Source: Caulobacter hibisci
GTDB taxonomy: Bacteria; Pseudomonadota; Alphaproteobacteria; Caulobacterales; Caulobacteraceae
Length of the DNA stretch: 64,000 nt
Assembly (NCBI RefSeq): GCF_016135805.1
Contig: NZ_JADWOX010000010.1
Coordinates: 1-64,000, forward strand
Direction: 5' to 3'
Part shown: positions 9,809-18,254 of the stretch, piece after piece
How positions within the stretch are numbered: the first letter of the stretch is position 1
Layout of the letters: every line of letters starts with the position of its first letter
Program-made: the position numbers and the translations under genes
Notes under the pieces: model-generated
Seen by the model: only the letters and a program-made list of their open reading frames with translations
Databases searched by the model: none
Told to the model about the DNA's origin: nothing

Positions 9809-10743
9809 CAGTAGAACTTCTTCAGATCCATGCCGCGATACAGGTCCGCCACCCATTCCCCATAACCGTTGAACGCCAGCGTCTCGCGCCGCCGGAACTC
9901 GCCGATCCTCCGCTCGCTGGCCTGCGACCAGCGGGGGTGGTCCACGGCCGGATTGACGTTGGAATAGAAGCCATATTCGCGCGGGGCCGAGCGGTTCCAG
10001 GCGGTCGGCGGCTGGCGGTCGACCAGGCTGATGCGGGTGATCGACTTGATGCTCTTGAAGCCGTACTTCCACGGCACGACCAGCCTCAGCGGCGCGCCGT
10101 TCTGGTTGGGCAGGGTCTCGCCGTAGAGGCCGACGGCGATCAGGGCCAGGGGGTGGGTCGCCTCGTCGATGCGCAGGCCCTCGCGATAGGGCCATTGCAG
10201 CACGTCCCACTTCTGGCCGGTCATTTCCGAGGGCCGCATCAGGGTCTCGAAGGCGACGAACTTGGCCTTTGATGTGGGTTTGACCGCCGCGATCAGGTCC
10301 TTCAACGGAAAGCCGACCCAGGGGATGACCATCGACCAGCCCTCGACGCAGCGCAGGCGATAGATCCGCTCCTCCAGCTTCTGGCCCTTGATCAGCTCGT
10401 CGATGTCGAAGGTGCGGGGCGCCTCGCAGGCGCCGTCGACGCGGACGGTCCAGGGACGAGTCTTCAAGCGTCCGGCGTTCTCGGCCGGATCGCTCTTGTC
10501 GACGCCGAATTCGTAGAAGTTGTTGTAGCTGGTGATGTCGTCCTTCGGCGTCGGCTTTTCCGGGGTCGAGAAGCCCTTGGTGAAGGCCAGGGGCGCGGCG
10601 GCCGCCGCTCCGCCCGATCCCGCCAATCCGAGCCCCGCCAGCCCAAGGCCCGCCGCGCCGGCGATGAACTCGCGCCGCCGCAGATAGAGCCCGCGATCGG
10701 TGACGTCGTTCTCGGTCAGGTCGGGACGGTGGCGGATCAGCAT
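9808..10743 (-). CDS. msrP: Periplasmic methionine sulfoxide reductase catalytic subunit MsrP
   Basis: A 311-aa molybdopterin enzyme that reduces protein-bound methionine sulfoxide in the periplasm. A twin-arginine signal (RRREFI, residues 22-27) directs folded export. The molybdenum ligand is Cys132 in [14 protein letters not shown], with the family regions [14 protein letters not shown] and [15 protein letters not shown] downstream. The start at 10743 places the twin arginines about 20 residues in, as usual. It is the first gene of the msrPQ operon. Confidence 0.95.
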   Translation of the reverse strand: MLIRHRPDLTENDVTDRGLYLRRREFIAGAAGLGLAGLGLAGSGGAAAAAPLAFTKGFSTPEKPTPKDDITSYNNFYEFGVDKSDPAENAGRLKTRPWTVRVDGACEAPRTFDIDELIKGQKLEERIYRLRCVEGWSMVIPWVGFPLKDLIAAVKPTSKAKFVAFETLMRPSEMTGQKWDVLQWPYREGLRIDEATHPLALIAVGLYGETLPNQNGAPLRLVVPWKYGFKSIKSITRISLVDRQPPTAWNRSAPREYGFYSNVNPAVDHPRWSQASERRIGEFRRRETLAFNGYGEWVADLYRGMDLKKFY

Positions 10744-10828
10744 CGCGGGGCTCCGGGCTTGGCCTTGAAGATACGTATCGGGCTGGGCGAAGGTTTAAAG
10801 GCCGCGGCGCCTTTTTCACGACCGCGTC

Positions 10829-10880
10829 GCGCGCATTTCCTCATGGTGCAGCTTGAAATAGTTATATTGTGAATGCGCGC
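10829..10880. promoter_or_regulatory. 9-bp inverted repeat in a divergent promoter region
   Basis: Perfect arms GCGCGCATT (10829-10837) and AATGCGCGC (10872-10880) lie in the gap between msrP and the divergent 125-aa gene. The AT-rich stretch between them contains TATATT, a possible -10. It could be an operator for one or both genes; no regulator is known from the sequence. Confidence 0.35.
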
Positions 10881-10956
10881 ACAGATTGTGTTTTGGCCGG
10901 GGCGTATCGATCAGGCGTCGCCCAGCGAGGCGATCAACAACCAGAGGAGACACGTG

Positions 10957-11334
10957 ATGGGTTTCTATGGTCCCGAACCTTTCGACACCGCCGAGGCCAC
11001 CTACGTCTGGACCGGCCTGCGCACCCCGGGCTTCTTCAGCGTCAAGGTCCAGGGCGCGGCGCCGAACTTCACCAGCGGAATCCAGCTGGTCCGCGAGCCC
11101 GATTTCGTCGGCGGCCTGGCCGTCAAGGTCATGGGCTGGACCGGCCCCGTGGCCAAGGGCACGACGCCCTACGCGGTGTCGGGCACGTTCAACGGCTTCT
11201 ACGTGCCCAAGATCCTGATCGTGGGCGCCAACAAGAGCCTGCTGATCGACGTGAAGGAGATCCCCTTCACCACCGACGAGGCCTATGTCGCGCAACTGAC
11301 GGCCGCGGCGAAGGAGCCCGAGCCGGCGTACTGA
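10957..11334 (+). CDS. Hypothetical protein, 125 aa
   Basis: An unrecognised soluble protein of 125 aa with no signal peptide or membrane segment. Residues 1-110 alternate in a beta-rich pattern (YVWTGLRTPGFFSVKVQ ... PYAVSGTFNGFYVPKILIVG). I chose ATG 10957 because AGAGGAGA lies about 8 bp upstream; the longer reading from 10873 would start within the inverted repeat and has a less protein-like N terminus. It is divergent from msrP and convergent with glnE. Confidence 0.7.
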   Translation: MGFYGPEPFDTAEATYVWTGLRTPGFFSVKVQGAAPNFTSGIQLVREPDFVGGLAVKVMGWTGPVAKGTTPYAVSGTFNGFYVPKILIVGANKSLLIDVKEIPFTTDEAYVAQLTAAAKEPEPAY

Positions 11335-11353
11335 GTTCCTAGCTGAATAAGGT

Positions 11354-11466
11354 CGTCATCCCGGGCGTAGGACCGCGAAGCGGGCCGTAGACCCGGGACC
11401 CAGGGGCCACTGCAATGCGGCTGCTTCTGGGTCCCGGCTCTCCGCTGCGCTGCGGCCGGGATGACG
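11354..11466. repeat. Palindromic repeat, family B, copy 1, at a convergent junction
   Basis: The unit starts CGTCATCCCGGGCG and ends GGCCGGGATGACG, with inner GACCCAGGGGCC facing CTGGGTCCC. A related, longer copy is at 20212-20359. It fills the gap between the convergent 125-aa gene and glnE. Confidence 0.85.
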
Positions 11467-11483
11467 ACGAATTTTGGTTTGCG

Positions 11484-14372
11484 CTAAGCCTTCACCACGG
11501 TCTCGAACGCCGCCCGCGCCTCGGCCTTGGCCTTCAGCAGCTTGGCCTTCAGCGAGCGGAACTGGCTCACATGCCCCGCCCGCGCCAGCAGCGCCCGGAA
11601 GGCCTTGGGTTCGGCCTCCGGATCGCCGCCGTCCTCCAGCGCCACCTTGATCAGCTGCGACAGGTCCTGCTCCAGCCGCCAGGCCGACAGGGCCGCGGTT
11701 AGGGACGCCTTGTCGCCCAGGCCCGCGGCGATCAGGGCCGACAGGGCCTCGCCGGTGTTCTGGGCCAGGGGGGCGCCGTCAGGGCCGTGAGCCAGTTGCA
11801 GGAACTGGGCGATGAACTCGATGTCGACCAGGCCGCCGGGTTCGAGCTTGAGATCCCACGGCCCCTTGCCCGGCCGCTCGCGCTCCATCAGTTCGCGCAT
11901 CTCCAGCACGTCGGCGGCGGTCTTGGCGACGTCGCGGGGGCGGCGCAGGGCGGCCTCGATGGCGCCCTCGGCCCGCGCCTGGAAGGCCGGCGAACTGGCC
12001 CAGATCACCCGGGCGCGGGTCAGGGCCAAGAGCTCCCAGGTCTCGGACTCGCGCTCGTAATAGTCCTCGAAGGCGGCGAAGCTGACGGCCACCGGCCCCT
12101 TGCTGCCCGAGGGGCGCAGTTTCAGATCCACCTCGTAGAGCGTGCCCTCGGCGGTCGGGGCCGACAGGGCCGAGGCCAGGCGCTGGGTGAAGCGGGCGTA
12201 GAAGACGTCGGCGCTCCAGCCTTTGATCTCAGACGCGCCGGCCGGATCGTCGGCGGCATAGAGCGTCATCAGGTCGAGGTCGGACTTGGCGGTCATCTCG
12301 CGCGAGCCGGCCTTGCCCAGGGCCACGACCGCCACCTGTCCCGGGAAGGCGCCGCCCAGCCGCTCGACCTCGGCCAGGGCCGCGGGGGCGAGGCCGCCGA
12401 CGATCAGGTCGCCGAGGTCGGCGAAGGCCCGGCCCACGTCGCGGGCGTCGGCCGTGCCGCTCATCACCCGCACGCCGATGCGGAACGACTGGTCGCGGAA
12501 CAGGCGCCGGGCCGCGTCCATCGACGGCTCGAACTCGGAAGGATCCCAGGGAATCTCATCCGGCATCTCCATAGGACCGAAGAAGGCCGGGTCCAGCAGG
12601 GCGTCCAGCGCCGTCGGCCGGCGGGCCAGGGTGGTCGCCAGGCGCGGGGCGAAGGCCATGACCTGCACCACCAGCTCGAACAGCCGCGGCTGGGCCAGGA
12701 ACAGCGACTGGATCTGCACGCCCGAGCTCAGCGACGAGAAGAAGTCGCCGAACCGGTTGAAGGCCGCGTCCGGCGCGCCGGTGGCGTTGGCCGCGTCGAG
12801 CAGGCGAGGGGCCAGGCGCGTGAACAGCTCGCGGCTGCGCTCGGTGCGGGTGGCGGCGATGTGGCCGTGGTGCCAGCCGCGGATGGTGGCGGCCACCCGC
12901 TCGGGCGACGAGAAGCCCATGCGCTTCAGCGTCGCCAGGGTCTCCGGATCGTCCTCGACGCCGGTGAAGACGAGGCTGCCGAACCGCGACGACAGCTCCT
13001 CCTCGCCCTTGAACAGGGCGCCGTAGCGCTGGTTGACGCCCTTCAGCATCTTGCCGACGGCGGAGTCGAAGCTGCGCAGGTTGCCGTGGTTCCACAGGGC
13101 GGCGACCTTCTTCCGGTCGGCGTCGGACTCCGGCAGCTTGTGGGTCTGGTCGTCGGCGATCATCTGGGCCCGGTGCTCCAGGGCCCGCAGGTCGTGATAG
13201 GCGGCGGTCAGATAGGCGCAGTCGTCAGGGGTGACGTGGCCGGCGTCGCGCAGAGCGGCCAGGGCGTCCAGGGTGCGCGGGCTGCGCAGGTCCGGATGGC
13301 GGCCGCCGAGGATCAACTGCTGGGTCTGGACGAAGAACTCGATCTCGCGGATGCCGCCGCGCCCCAGCTTCAGGTCCGCGCCCTTGGCCTCCAGCCGCTC
13401 GTCCACCTTGTAGGCGTGGATCTGGCGCTTGATCGAGTGGATGTCGGCGATGGCGGCGAAGTCGAGATTGCGCCGCCAGATGAAGGGCTGAAGCTCTTCG
13501 AGGAACGCCTCGCCGCGCGCCAGGTCGCCGGCCGCGATCCGGGCCTTGATGTGGGCCGCCCGCTCCCAGTTCTGGCCGACGCTCTCGTAGTAATCGAGGG
13601 CCGCCTCGATCGGCATGGCCGGCGGGGTCGAGCTGGGGTCGGGACGCAGGCGCAGGTCGATGCGGAAGACGTAGCCGTCGGCGGTGCGCTCGGCCAGCAT
13701 CCGACCCAGGTGCTGGGTCAGGCGCACGGCCACGCCCTGCGGCTCGGTTCCGTCGCTCACCGGCAGGGCCTCGGGCGCGTAGAAGATCGAAAAGTCGATG
13801 TCGCTGGAATAGTTCAGCTCGAAGGCGCCGTGCTTGCCCATGGCGATGCAGAACAGGCCCGGATTCGGGCCGTCGGCGCCGTCTCCGACATGGGTCAGGG
13901 CGCCGCGCGCCACCTCGACCCGGGCGGCCTGGGCCAGGGCGGCGTGCAGCGAGGCGTCGGCAAAGCGGGTGAGGGCGCCGGTCACCGCGTCGAGGTCCCA
14001 CACCCCGCCCAGGTCGCAGAGGGCGGTCAGCAGGTGCAGGTCGGCCTTCAGGTCGCGCAGGATCCGGCGGGCGGTCTCGAAGTCGGGCTCGGCGGCGACG
14101 GCCTCGGCGGCCGCCAGGATCTGCGACAGGCGGGCTTGCGGATCGCTGTCCAGGATCGTCGGCAGGCGCGCGCCGTCGCGACGGGCGAGGCCCGCGAGGT
14201 AGGGGCTGGCGGCGAACACCGGGGCCAGGGCCGGCCAGGCGGCGTCGATGCTCGCCATCCGCTCGCCGACCCGGCGGGCGATGCCTTCGTGGGCGCGCTC
14301 GGCCGCCTTGTCGTCGATGATCGGGCCGCAGGGGGCGAGGCGTTCGTCGAGGCGAAGGGGGAGGCGAGTCAT
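11484..14372 (-). CDS. glnE: Bifunctional glutamine synthetase adenylyltransferase/adenylyl-removing enzyme GlnE
   Basis: A 962-aa regulator of nitrogen assimilation that adds AMP to, and removes it from, glutamine synthetase in response to PII signalling. Two nucleotidyltransferase domains are visible: the N-terminal deadenylylase (ELNYSSDIDFSIFY) and the C-terminal adenylylase (GKAGSREMTAKSDLDLMTLY), each followed by a helical GlnD-PII uridylyltransferase-like domain. ATG 14372 (MTRLPLRLDERL) is preferred; the longer reading adds 13 residues of low quality. It lies divergent from blaI. Confidence 0.96.
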   Translation of the reverse strand: MTRLPLRLDERLAPCGPIIDDKAAERAHEGIARRVGERMASIDAAWPALAPVFAASPYLAGLARRDGARLPTILDSDPQARLSQILAAAEAVAAEPDFETARRILRDLKADLHLLTALCDLGGVWDLDAVTGALTRFADASLHAALAQAARVEVARGALTHVGDGADGPNPGLFCIAMGKHGAFELNYSSDIDFSIFYAPEALPVSDGTEPQGVAVRLTQHLGRMLAERTADGYVFRIDLRLRPDPSSTPPAMPIEAALDYYESVGQNWERAAHIKARIAAGDLARGEAFLEELQPFIWRRNLDFAAIADIHSIKRQIHAYKVDERLEAKGADLKLGRGGIREIEFFVQTQQLILGGRHPDLRSPRTLDALAALRDAGHVTPDDCAYLTAAYHDLRALEHRAQMIADDQTHKLPESDADRKKVAALWNHGNLRSFDSAVGKMLKGVNQRYGALFKGEEELSSRFGSLVFTGVEDDPETLATLKRMGFSSPERVAATIRGWHHGHIAATRTERSRELFTRLAPRLLDAANATGAPDAAFNRFGDFFSSLSSGVQIQSLFLAQPRLFELVVQVMAFAPRLATTLARRPTALDALLDPAFFGPMEMPDEIPWDPSEFEPSMDAARRLFRDQSFRIGVRVMSGTADARDVGRAFADLGDLIVGGLAPAALAEVERLGGAFPGQVAVVALGKAGSREMTAKSDLDLMTLYAADDPAGASEIKGWSADVFYARFTQRLASALSAPTAEGTLYEVDLKLRPSGSKGPVAVSFAAFEDYYERESETWELLALTRARVIWASSPAFQARAEGAIEAALRRPRDVAKTAADVLEMRELMERERPGKGPWDLKLEPGGLVDIEFIAQFLQLAHGPDGAPLAQNTGEALSALIAAGLGDKASLTAALSAWRLEQDLSQLIKVALEDGGDPEAEPKAFRALLARAGHVSQFRSLKAKLLKAKAEARAAFETVVKA

Positions 14373-14414
14373 GGCCGCACTCTTACCCGCTCGTCCCCGT
14401 CCGCCAAGCATCGC

Positions 14415-14442
14415 TTGACGAGGTCATTTACGGGCGTAATCA
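14415..14442 (+). promoter_or_regulatory. Candidate blaI promoter with BlaI-type operator
   Basis: TTGACG (14415-14420) and TAATCA (14437-14442) form a plausible -35/-10 pair with 16-bp spacing. Overlapping the -10 is TTACGGGCGTAA (14428-14439), whose arms TTACG/CGTAA are perfect inverted repeats. A repressor bound there would block polymerase, as in BlaI/MecI autoregulation. A matching site is found at 15775-15786. Confidence 0.55.
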
Positions 14443-14469
14443 TTCGGTTCAGCAGCGCAGCAGGCCGTC

Positions 14470-14838
14470 ATGAGCATCACCCAAGCCGAAAGCCACGTCA
14501 TGGAGTCGCTCTGGACCCAGAGCCCCCTGACCGTCGAGGAGATCCTCGAGGCCGTCGCCGCCCCGCAGGGGTGGGGCGAGGCCACGGTCAAGACGCTGAT
14601 CAACCGCCTGCTCAAGCGCAAGGCCATCGAGTCACGCCGCATCGACGGCCGCGTGCGCTACGTGCCGATCGTCAGCCGCGCGGAGTATCTGCAAAGCGAG
14701 AGCCAGGGCCTGCTCGATCGGCTGTTCGACGGTCGGCTCACCCCGCTGGTCGCCCATTTCGCCAAGCACCGCTCGCTGTCGCCCGACGAGGTCAAGCAGC
14801 TGAAGCAGCTGATCGCGGAGCTGGACGATGCTGGTTGA
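14470..14838 (+). CDS. blaI: BlaI/MecI/CopY-family transcriptional repressor
   Basis: A 122-aa winged-helix repressor (SITQAESHVMESLWTQSPLTVEEI, then the recognition helix region WGEATVKTLINRLLKRKAIESRRI) with a C-terminal dimerisation and cleavage helix region. Family members are inactivated by proteolysis triggered by a cognate M56 membrane protease. The stop overlaps the start of that protease gene (14828). Beta-lactamase genes are absent nearby, so the controlled process may not be antibiotic resistance. Confidence 0.9.
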   Translation: MSITQAESHVMESLWTQSPLTVEEILEAVAAPQGWGEATVKTLINRLLKRKAIESRRIDGRVRYVPIVSRAEYLQSESQGLLDRLFDGRLTPLVAHFAKHRSLSPDEVKQLKQLIAELDDAG

Positions 14839-15736
14839 ACTGCTGGCCCTGACCCTGCTGCGCGTGCAGTTCGCCGCCGCCGCCGGCGTGCTGCTGGTCC
14901 TGGTGCTGCGCGTTCCGGTGCGCCGCCTGGTCGGTCCCGAGGCGGTCTACAAGCTGTGGCGCCTGGCGCCGATCGCGGCCCTGGTCAGCATCTTCCCCAG
15001 CCTGTCGGAAGCCCTGAAGGCGGGCGCGGCGGCCCAGCCGCCCGAACGGCTGCTGGCGGTGTCCCTGCTGACGGTGTGGATCGTCGGCGTTGTCGGCCTG
15101 GCCGGCTTCATCGCCCTGGCCGAGCGGGCCTTTCGGATCCGCGCCCGCGCCGGCCTGGAAGGGCCGGCGGTCATGGGCGTGTTCTGTCCGCGCCTGGTCA
15201 TTCCGCACGACTTCGACCAGCGTTTCGACGCGGCCGAACGCGACCTCGTCCTGGCCCACGAGCGCGCCCACATGCGGCGCGGCGACCCGCGCGGCAACCT
15301 GATCATCACCGCCTGCCAGGTGCTGGGCTGGCTGAACCCGATGGTCCACCTGGGCGCGGCGATCGCCCGCCTGGACCAGGAGATCGCCTGCGACGGCGAC
15401 GTCGTGGCCCTGCACCCCAAGGCCCGCAAGCGCTATGCCGAGACGCTGATGAAGGCCCATGCCTGCACGGCCGCCTCGCCGCTGGCCTGCGCCTTCGGCC
15501 GCCATCCGCTGGTCGCCCGCGTGCGGGTGCTGGCCGCTCCGGGTCCTGTCGCCGCCGAGGGGCTGGCGGTCACCATCGCGGCGCTGACAGCCATGACCGT
15601 GCTGGCCGTCTGGAGCCTGGCGCCGCGCGGCCTGGACGTGCCCGCTTTCCGCGTGCCCGGCGGCGAGGCCCGGGTGTTCGTCGACGGCGTCACCCCGCCG
15701 CCGCTGAACCGTCACGTCGAGGCGGTGGCGCGGTAG
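14828..15736 (+). CDS. BlaR1-like M56 membrane metalloprotease lacking a penicillin-binding sensor domain
   Basis: A 302-aa M56 peptidase with hydrophobic segments near residues 5-28, 44-60, 78-98 and 250-270. The zinc motif is HERAH (His144, Glu145, His148), with EIACDGDVVAL downstream as in BlaR1. After the last helix only ~35 residues remain, so the ~250-residue beta-lactam sensor of true BlaR1 is missing. It presumably cleaves the BlaI-type repressor in response to another cue. The start overlaps blaI by 11 bp. Confidence 0.88.
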   Translation: MLVELLALTLLRVQFAAAAGVLLVLVLRVPVRRLVGPEAVYKLWRLAPIAALVSIFPSLSEALKAGAAAQPPERLLAVSLLTVWIVGVVGLAGFIALAERAFRIRARAGLEGPAVMGVFCPRLVIPHDFDQRFDAAERDLVLAHERAHMRRGDPRGNLIITACQVLGWLNPMVHLGAAIARLDQEIACDGDVVALHPKARKRYAETLMKAHACTAASPLACAFGRHPLVARVRVLAAPGPVAAEGLAVTIAALTAMTVLAVWSLAPRGLDVPAFRVPGGEARVFVDGVTPPPLNRHVEAVAR

Positions 15737-15759
15737 GGGGCATTTAACCGGCCAAGGGT

Positions 15760-15789
15760 TGAATGAGTTAGAATTACATGCGTAATATT
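15760..15789 (+). promoter_or_regulatory. Second BlaI-type operator and promoter
   Basis: TTGAAT (15760-15765) and TAATAT (15784-15789) could form a promoter, and TTACATGCGTAA (15775-15786) overlaps the -10. It shares ten of twelve positions with the site before blaI (TTACGGGCGTAA), in the same position relative to the promoter. It predicts that the 184-aa membrane protein downstream belongs to the same regulon. Confidence 0.5.
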
Positions 15790-15817
15790 TGCCTGGCTTT
15801 CAGGGAGATATCCGCGC

Positions 15818-16372
15818 ATGTCGTTCGTCCTGCCTGTCCCCGACGCTGATGCCGACCGCAACCGCGCCGCCCTGGTCCGGCGCATTCTGGGGACCGGCCT
15901 GGCCCTGAGCCTGTTGGCCGCCCTGGCCTATACGATCTTCGACTTCGTCCGCTTCGAGCGGGCCATGGGCGCGCTGCCGCCGGCTAAGGGGACGGCCCTG
16001 GAGCCGGCGCGGGCGCAGGCCGCTCAGCGCTGGGCCGTGGTCAAGCCGATCCTGGTCGCGCGGATGAAGCAGTCACGGCCGCTGGAGCTGGGCGGGGTGT
16101 GGATGATGCGCACCGGCCGGGTCTGCGGCGTGGTCAACGGCAAGACCAGCTTCGGCGGCTTTACCGGCATGACCCGGTTCTACACCGACGGCGATACGCC
16201 GGTGTTCCTCTATGACGACCGCGGCGGCTTTCGCCAGACCTGGCATCAGTGCGATCGCGACCGTTGGGCGGTGATCCATCCGGGCTCGGACGAGACGGGC
16301 TTCTGCGCCACCAAGTTCGGGGCGACGCGCTGCCGGATCGTGCGGGTGCAGGCGAGAACGATGCCGCGGTAG
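15818..16372 (+). CDS. Hypothetical single-pass membrane protein, likely BlaI-regulated
   Basis: A 184-aa protein that I do not recognise. One membrane segment is near residues 23-45 (ILGTGLALSLLAALAYTIFDF); the rest is probably periplasmic and contains four cysteines (GRVCGVV, HQCDRDR, GFCATKFGATRC) that could form two disulfides. An RBS-like AGGGAGA lies upstream of ATG 15818. The BlaI-type site in its promoter ties it to the preceding repressor/protease pair. Confidence 0.72.
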   Translation: MSFVLPVPDADADRNRAALVRRILGTGLALSLLAALAYTIFDFVRFERAMGALPPAKGTALEPARAQAAQRWAVVKPILVARMKQSRPLELGGVWMMRTGRVCGVVNGKTSFGGFTGMTRFYTDGDTPVFLYDDRGGFRQTWHQCDRDRWAVIHPGSDETGFCATKFGATRCRIVRVQARTMPR

Positions 16373-16418
16373 GGGAGGTCAAGCCGGCGAACCGAACTTC
16401 CAGTCGGGGGCAGCGCGG

Positions 16419-16571
16419 CTAAATCCCGTCTGCGAAACCTGCGATGACCCCTTGGGCGAAGCCGATCCCAAACTCGCCCGCCAGGCGCGCGGCCACGATC
16501 GCGACGATCACCAGCACCGTCATCTTGAGCGGCTTGTCTTCGAAGCGGGAAAGCAGGGCTCTCAGCGACAC
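16419..16571 (-). CDS. Small membrane protein, 50 aa
   Basis: A short gene starting at a GTG with a strong Shine-Dalgarno AAGGAG 7 bp upstream, which decides this start over the longer 69-aa reading. The product has a basic, amphipathic N terminus (LRALLSRFEDKPLK) and one hydrophobic segment (MTVLVIVAIVAARLAGEFGIG). No family is recognised. It is convergent with the preceding gene across only 46 bp. Confidence 0.55.
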   Translation of the reverse strand: MSLRALLSRFEDKPLKMTVLVIVAIVAARLAGEFGIGFAQGVIAGFADGI

Positions 16572-16674
16572 CACCGAACTCCTTCGTTTCAGGACGGAAC
16601 GATAGAGAACCGCATGTCCGCTTTCCACTCATAGTTGAAAATACTTCGTCTGCTGCAAGGGCGGGCGCTTGGCT

Positions 16675-18096
16675 TCACCGCGCGAACGGGAACGGCGTCA
16701 CCGACTTGGTGGCCTCTTCCACCAGCAGCGTCCGGTTGATCGGCGCGGCCGCGCGCTGCGGGCAGGCGGGGCGTTCGCAGATGCGGCAGGAGGGGCCGAT
16801 CTCGACGGTGACTGGGGCGGCGATGTCGAGGCCGCGGGCGTAGACCAGCTTGCTGGCGTATTTCAGCTCGCAGCCCAGGCCGATGACCAGTTCGTCCTCC
16901 AAGCCGGCTTGAAGCCCCGACACCCGCCGCACGGTGCGCGACAGGGTGAAGTAGCGGGCGGCGTCGGGGGTCTCGATTACCTGGGTGACGATGCGGCCGG
17001 GGGTCTTGAAGCTGTCGTGGACGTTCCAGCGCGGGCAGGCGCCGCCGAAGCGCGAGAACGGGAAGGGGCCGGCGGCGAAGCGCTTGGAGATGTTCCCCGC
17101 CGCGTCCAACCGCATCATGAAGAACGGAATCCCCCGGGCGCCGGGCCGGCTGAGCGTGGTCAGGCGCTGGGCGGCCTGCTCGTAGCTGACCCCGAACCGC
17201 GAGCGGGCCCGCTCGATGTCGTAGCCGCCGGCCTCCATGGCCGCGTGGAACGGCTCGTAGGGCATCATGATCGCGGCGGCGAGGTAGTTGTCGAGGAACA
17301 CCTTCAACAGCTGGCGCGTGGCCCGGTCGGGGGCGGCGAAGCGGTCGGCCAGGCGCGTGAGGGCCTCGGGCGCCTCCATCAGGCCGAGCTGGTAGCACAT
17401 GGCGAAGATGCGGCTGGCCGGGGCCAGGGTCTCCGACACCATCAGCCGCTTGCGGTGGTGGTCGTAGCGGCGCAGCGAGCCGGCCATGACCTCGACCGGC
17501 ATGACCCGCACCTGGATGCCGAACCGGTCCAGCAGGCGCTCGCGCACGGCGGGGCCGAGGTCCTGCGGGTCGGCGTCGAGGGCGGCGACGATGGCCTCGG
17601 CCGCCGTCTCCAGCTCGGCGAAGTGGTTGCGCTGCGAGCCGACCAGGTCGCGGACCCAGTCGGTGGGCGAGGACGACACGGCGGGCGTTCCGTCCGGCCG
17701 CTCGAAGGCGCCCAGGTCGATCATCCGGCCGCGATCGAGATAGGCGCGGTAGAGGCGGGCCACGGCCTCGGCCAGAGCCGGCGACAGCTCGGCCACCTCG
17801 GCGGCCTCGTGCCGGCCGATGCCGAGGTCGGCGAACATCTTGTCGGCCAGCACCTCTTCCAGCCCCGCCCCGCCGCCGGGATCGTCTGCCGACAGGGTGC
17901 GCAGGTCCAGGTCATAGGCTTCCGCCAGCCGCAGCAGCATCTGGGCGGTGACCGGCCGCTGGTTGCGCTCCAGCAGGTTCAGGTAGCTGGGCGAAACGCC
18001 CAGTTCCTCGGCCATGCGGGCCTGGGTGACGCCGATGTCGCGCCGCAGCCGCTTCAGCCGGCCGCCGAGGAAGAGCTTTTTGTCAGTCGTGACCAT
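16675..18096 (-). CDS. ScfR/RamB-family XRE transcriptional regulator of acyl-CoA or glyoxylate metabolism
   Basis: A 473-aa regulator. An N-terminal XRE helix-turn-helix (LKRLRRDIGVTQARMAEELGVSPSYLNLLERNQRPVT) is followed by an IrrE/ImmA-like (DUF955) central region and a C-terminal DUF2083 domain carrying cysteines (PSCRICERPACPQRAAAPIN). This architecture is that of short-chain fatty acyl regulators and RamB/PrpC-type regulators of acetate, glyoxylate and propionate genes. It is divergent from aceA, so regulation of isocitrate lyase is the natural inference. ATG 18096 is preferred over a GTG at 18105. Confidence 0.88.
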   Translation of the reverse strand: MVTTDKKLFLGGRLKRLRRDIGVTQARMAEELGVSPSYLNLLERNQRPVTAQMLLRLAEAYDLDLRTLSADDPGGGAGLEEVLADKMFADLGIGRHEAAEVAELSPALAEAVARLYRAYLDRGRMIDLGAFERPDGTPAVSSSPTDWVRDLVGSQRNHFAELETAAEAIVAALDADPQDLGPAVRERLLDRFGIQVRVMPVEVMAGSLRRYDHHRKRLMVSETLAPASRIFAMCYQLGLMEAPEALTRLADRFAAPDRATRQLLKVFLDNYLAAAIMMPYEPFHAAMEAGGYDIERARSRFGVSYEQAAQRLTTLSRPGARGIPFFMMRLDAAGNISKRFAAGPFPFSRFGGACPRWNVHDSFKTPGRIVTQVIETPDAARYFTLSRTVRRVSGLQAGLEDELVIGLGCELKYASKLVYARGLDIAAPVTVEIGPSCRICERPACPQRAAAPINRTLLVEEATKSVTPFPFAR

Positions 18097-18106
18097 GGAT
18101 GTCACG

Positions 18107-18148
18107 TTGTCATGGATTTACAGATTACACAAAGTCAATTCATGACAA
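18107..18148. promoter_or_regulatory. Inverted-repeat operator candidate between the regulator and aceA
   Basis: Perfect arms TTGTCATG (18107-18114) and CATGACAA (18141-18148) face each other in an AT-rich stretch of the divergent promoter. Read outward, both half-sites extend to TTGTCATG(G/A)ATT. The site is well placed for binding by the divergently encoded XRE regulator to control itself and aceA. Confidence 0.45.
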
Positions 18149-18254
18149 ATCGTCTTCAATAGGTTCGACCGCATCGCCGCCGCCGCGTTAGCTCCCCAAG
18201 ACGAAATCACGCCCGCCTCCCACAAGCGGGCCCCGATGGGGAAGTACGACGACC

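Noticed and set aside
9095..10819. A 574-aa reading that seems to fuse an Arg-rich protein to MsrQ
   Set aside because: The N-terminal part is an out-of-frame reading of msrP; the TGATG overlap gives the real msrQ start at 9808.
11787..14852. A 1021-aa open frame antisense to glnE
   Set aside because: It lies opposite a well-recognised GlnE with conserved domains and has the Gly/Arg/His-rich composition typical of GC-driven shadow frames.
14470..15736. A beta-lactam resistance locus
   Set aside because: The BlaI/BlaR1-like pair has no beta-lactamase or PBP gene beside it and the protease lacks the drug-sensing domain.
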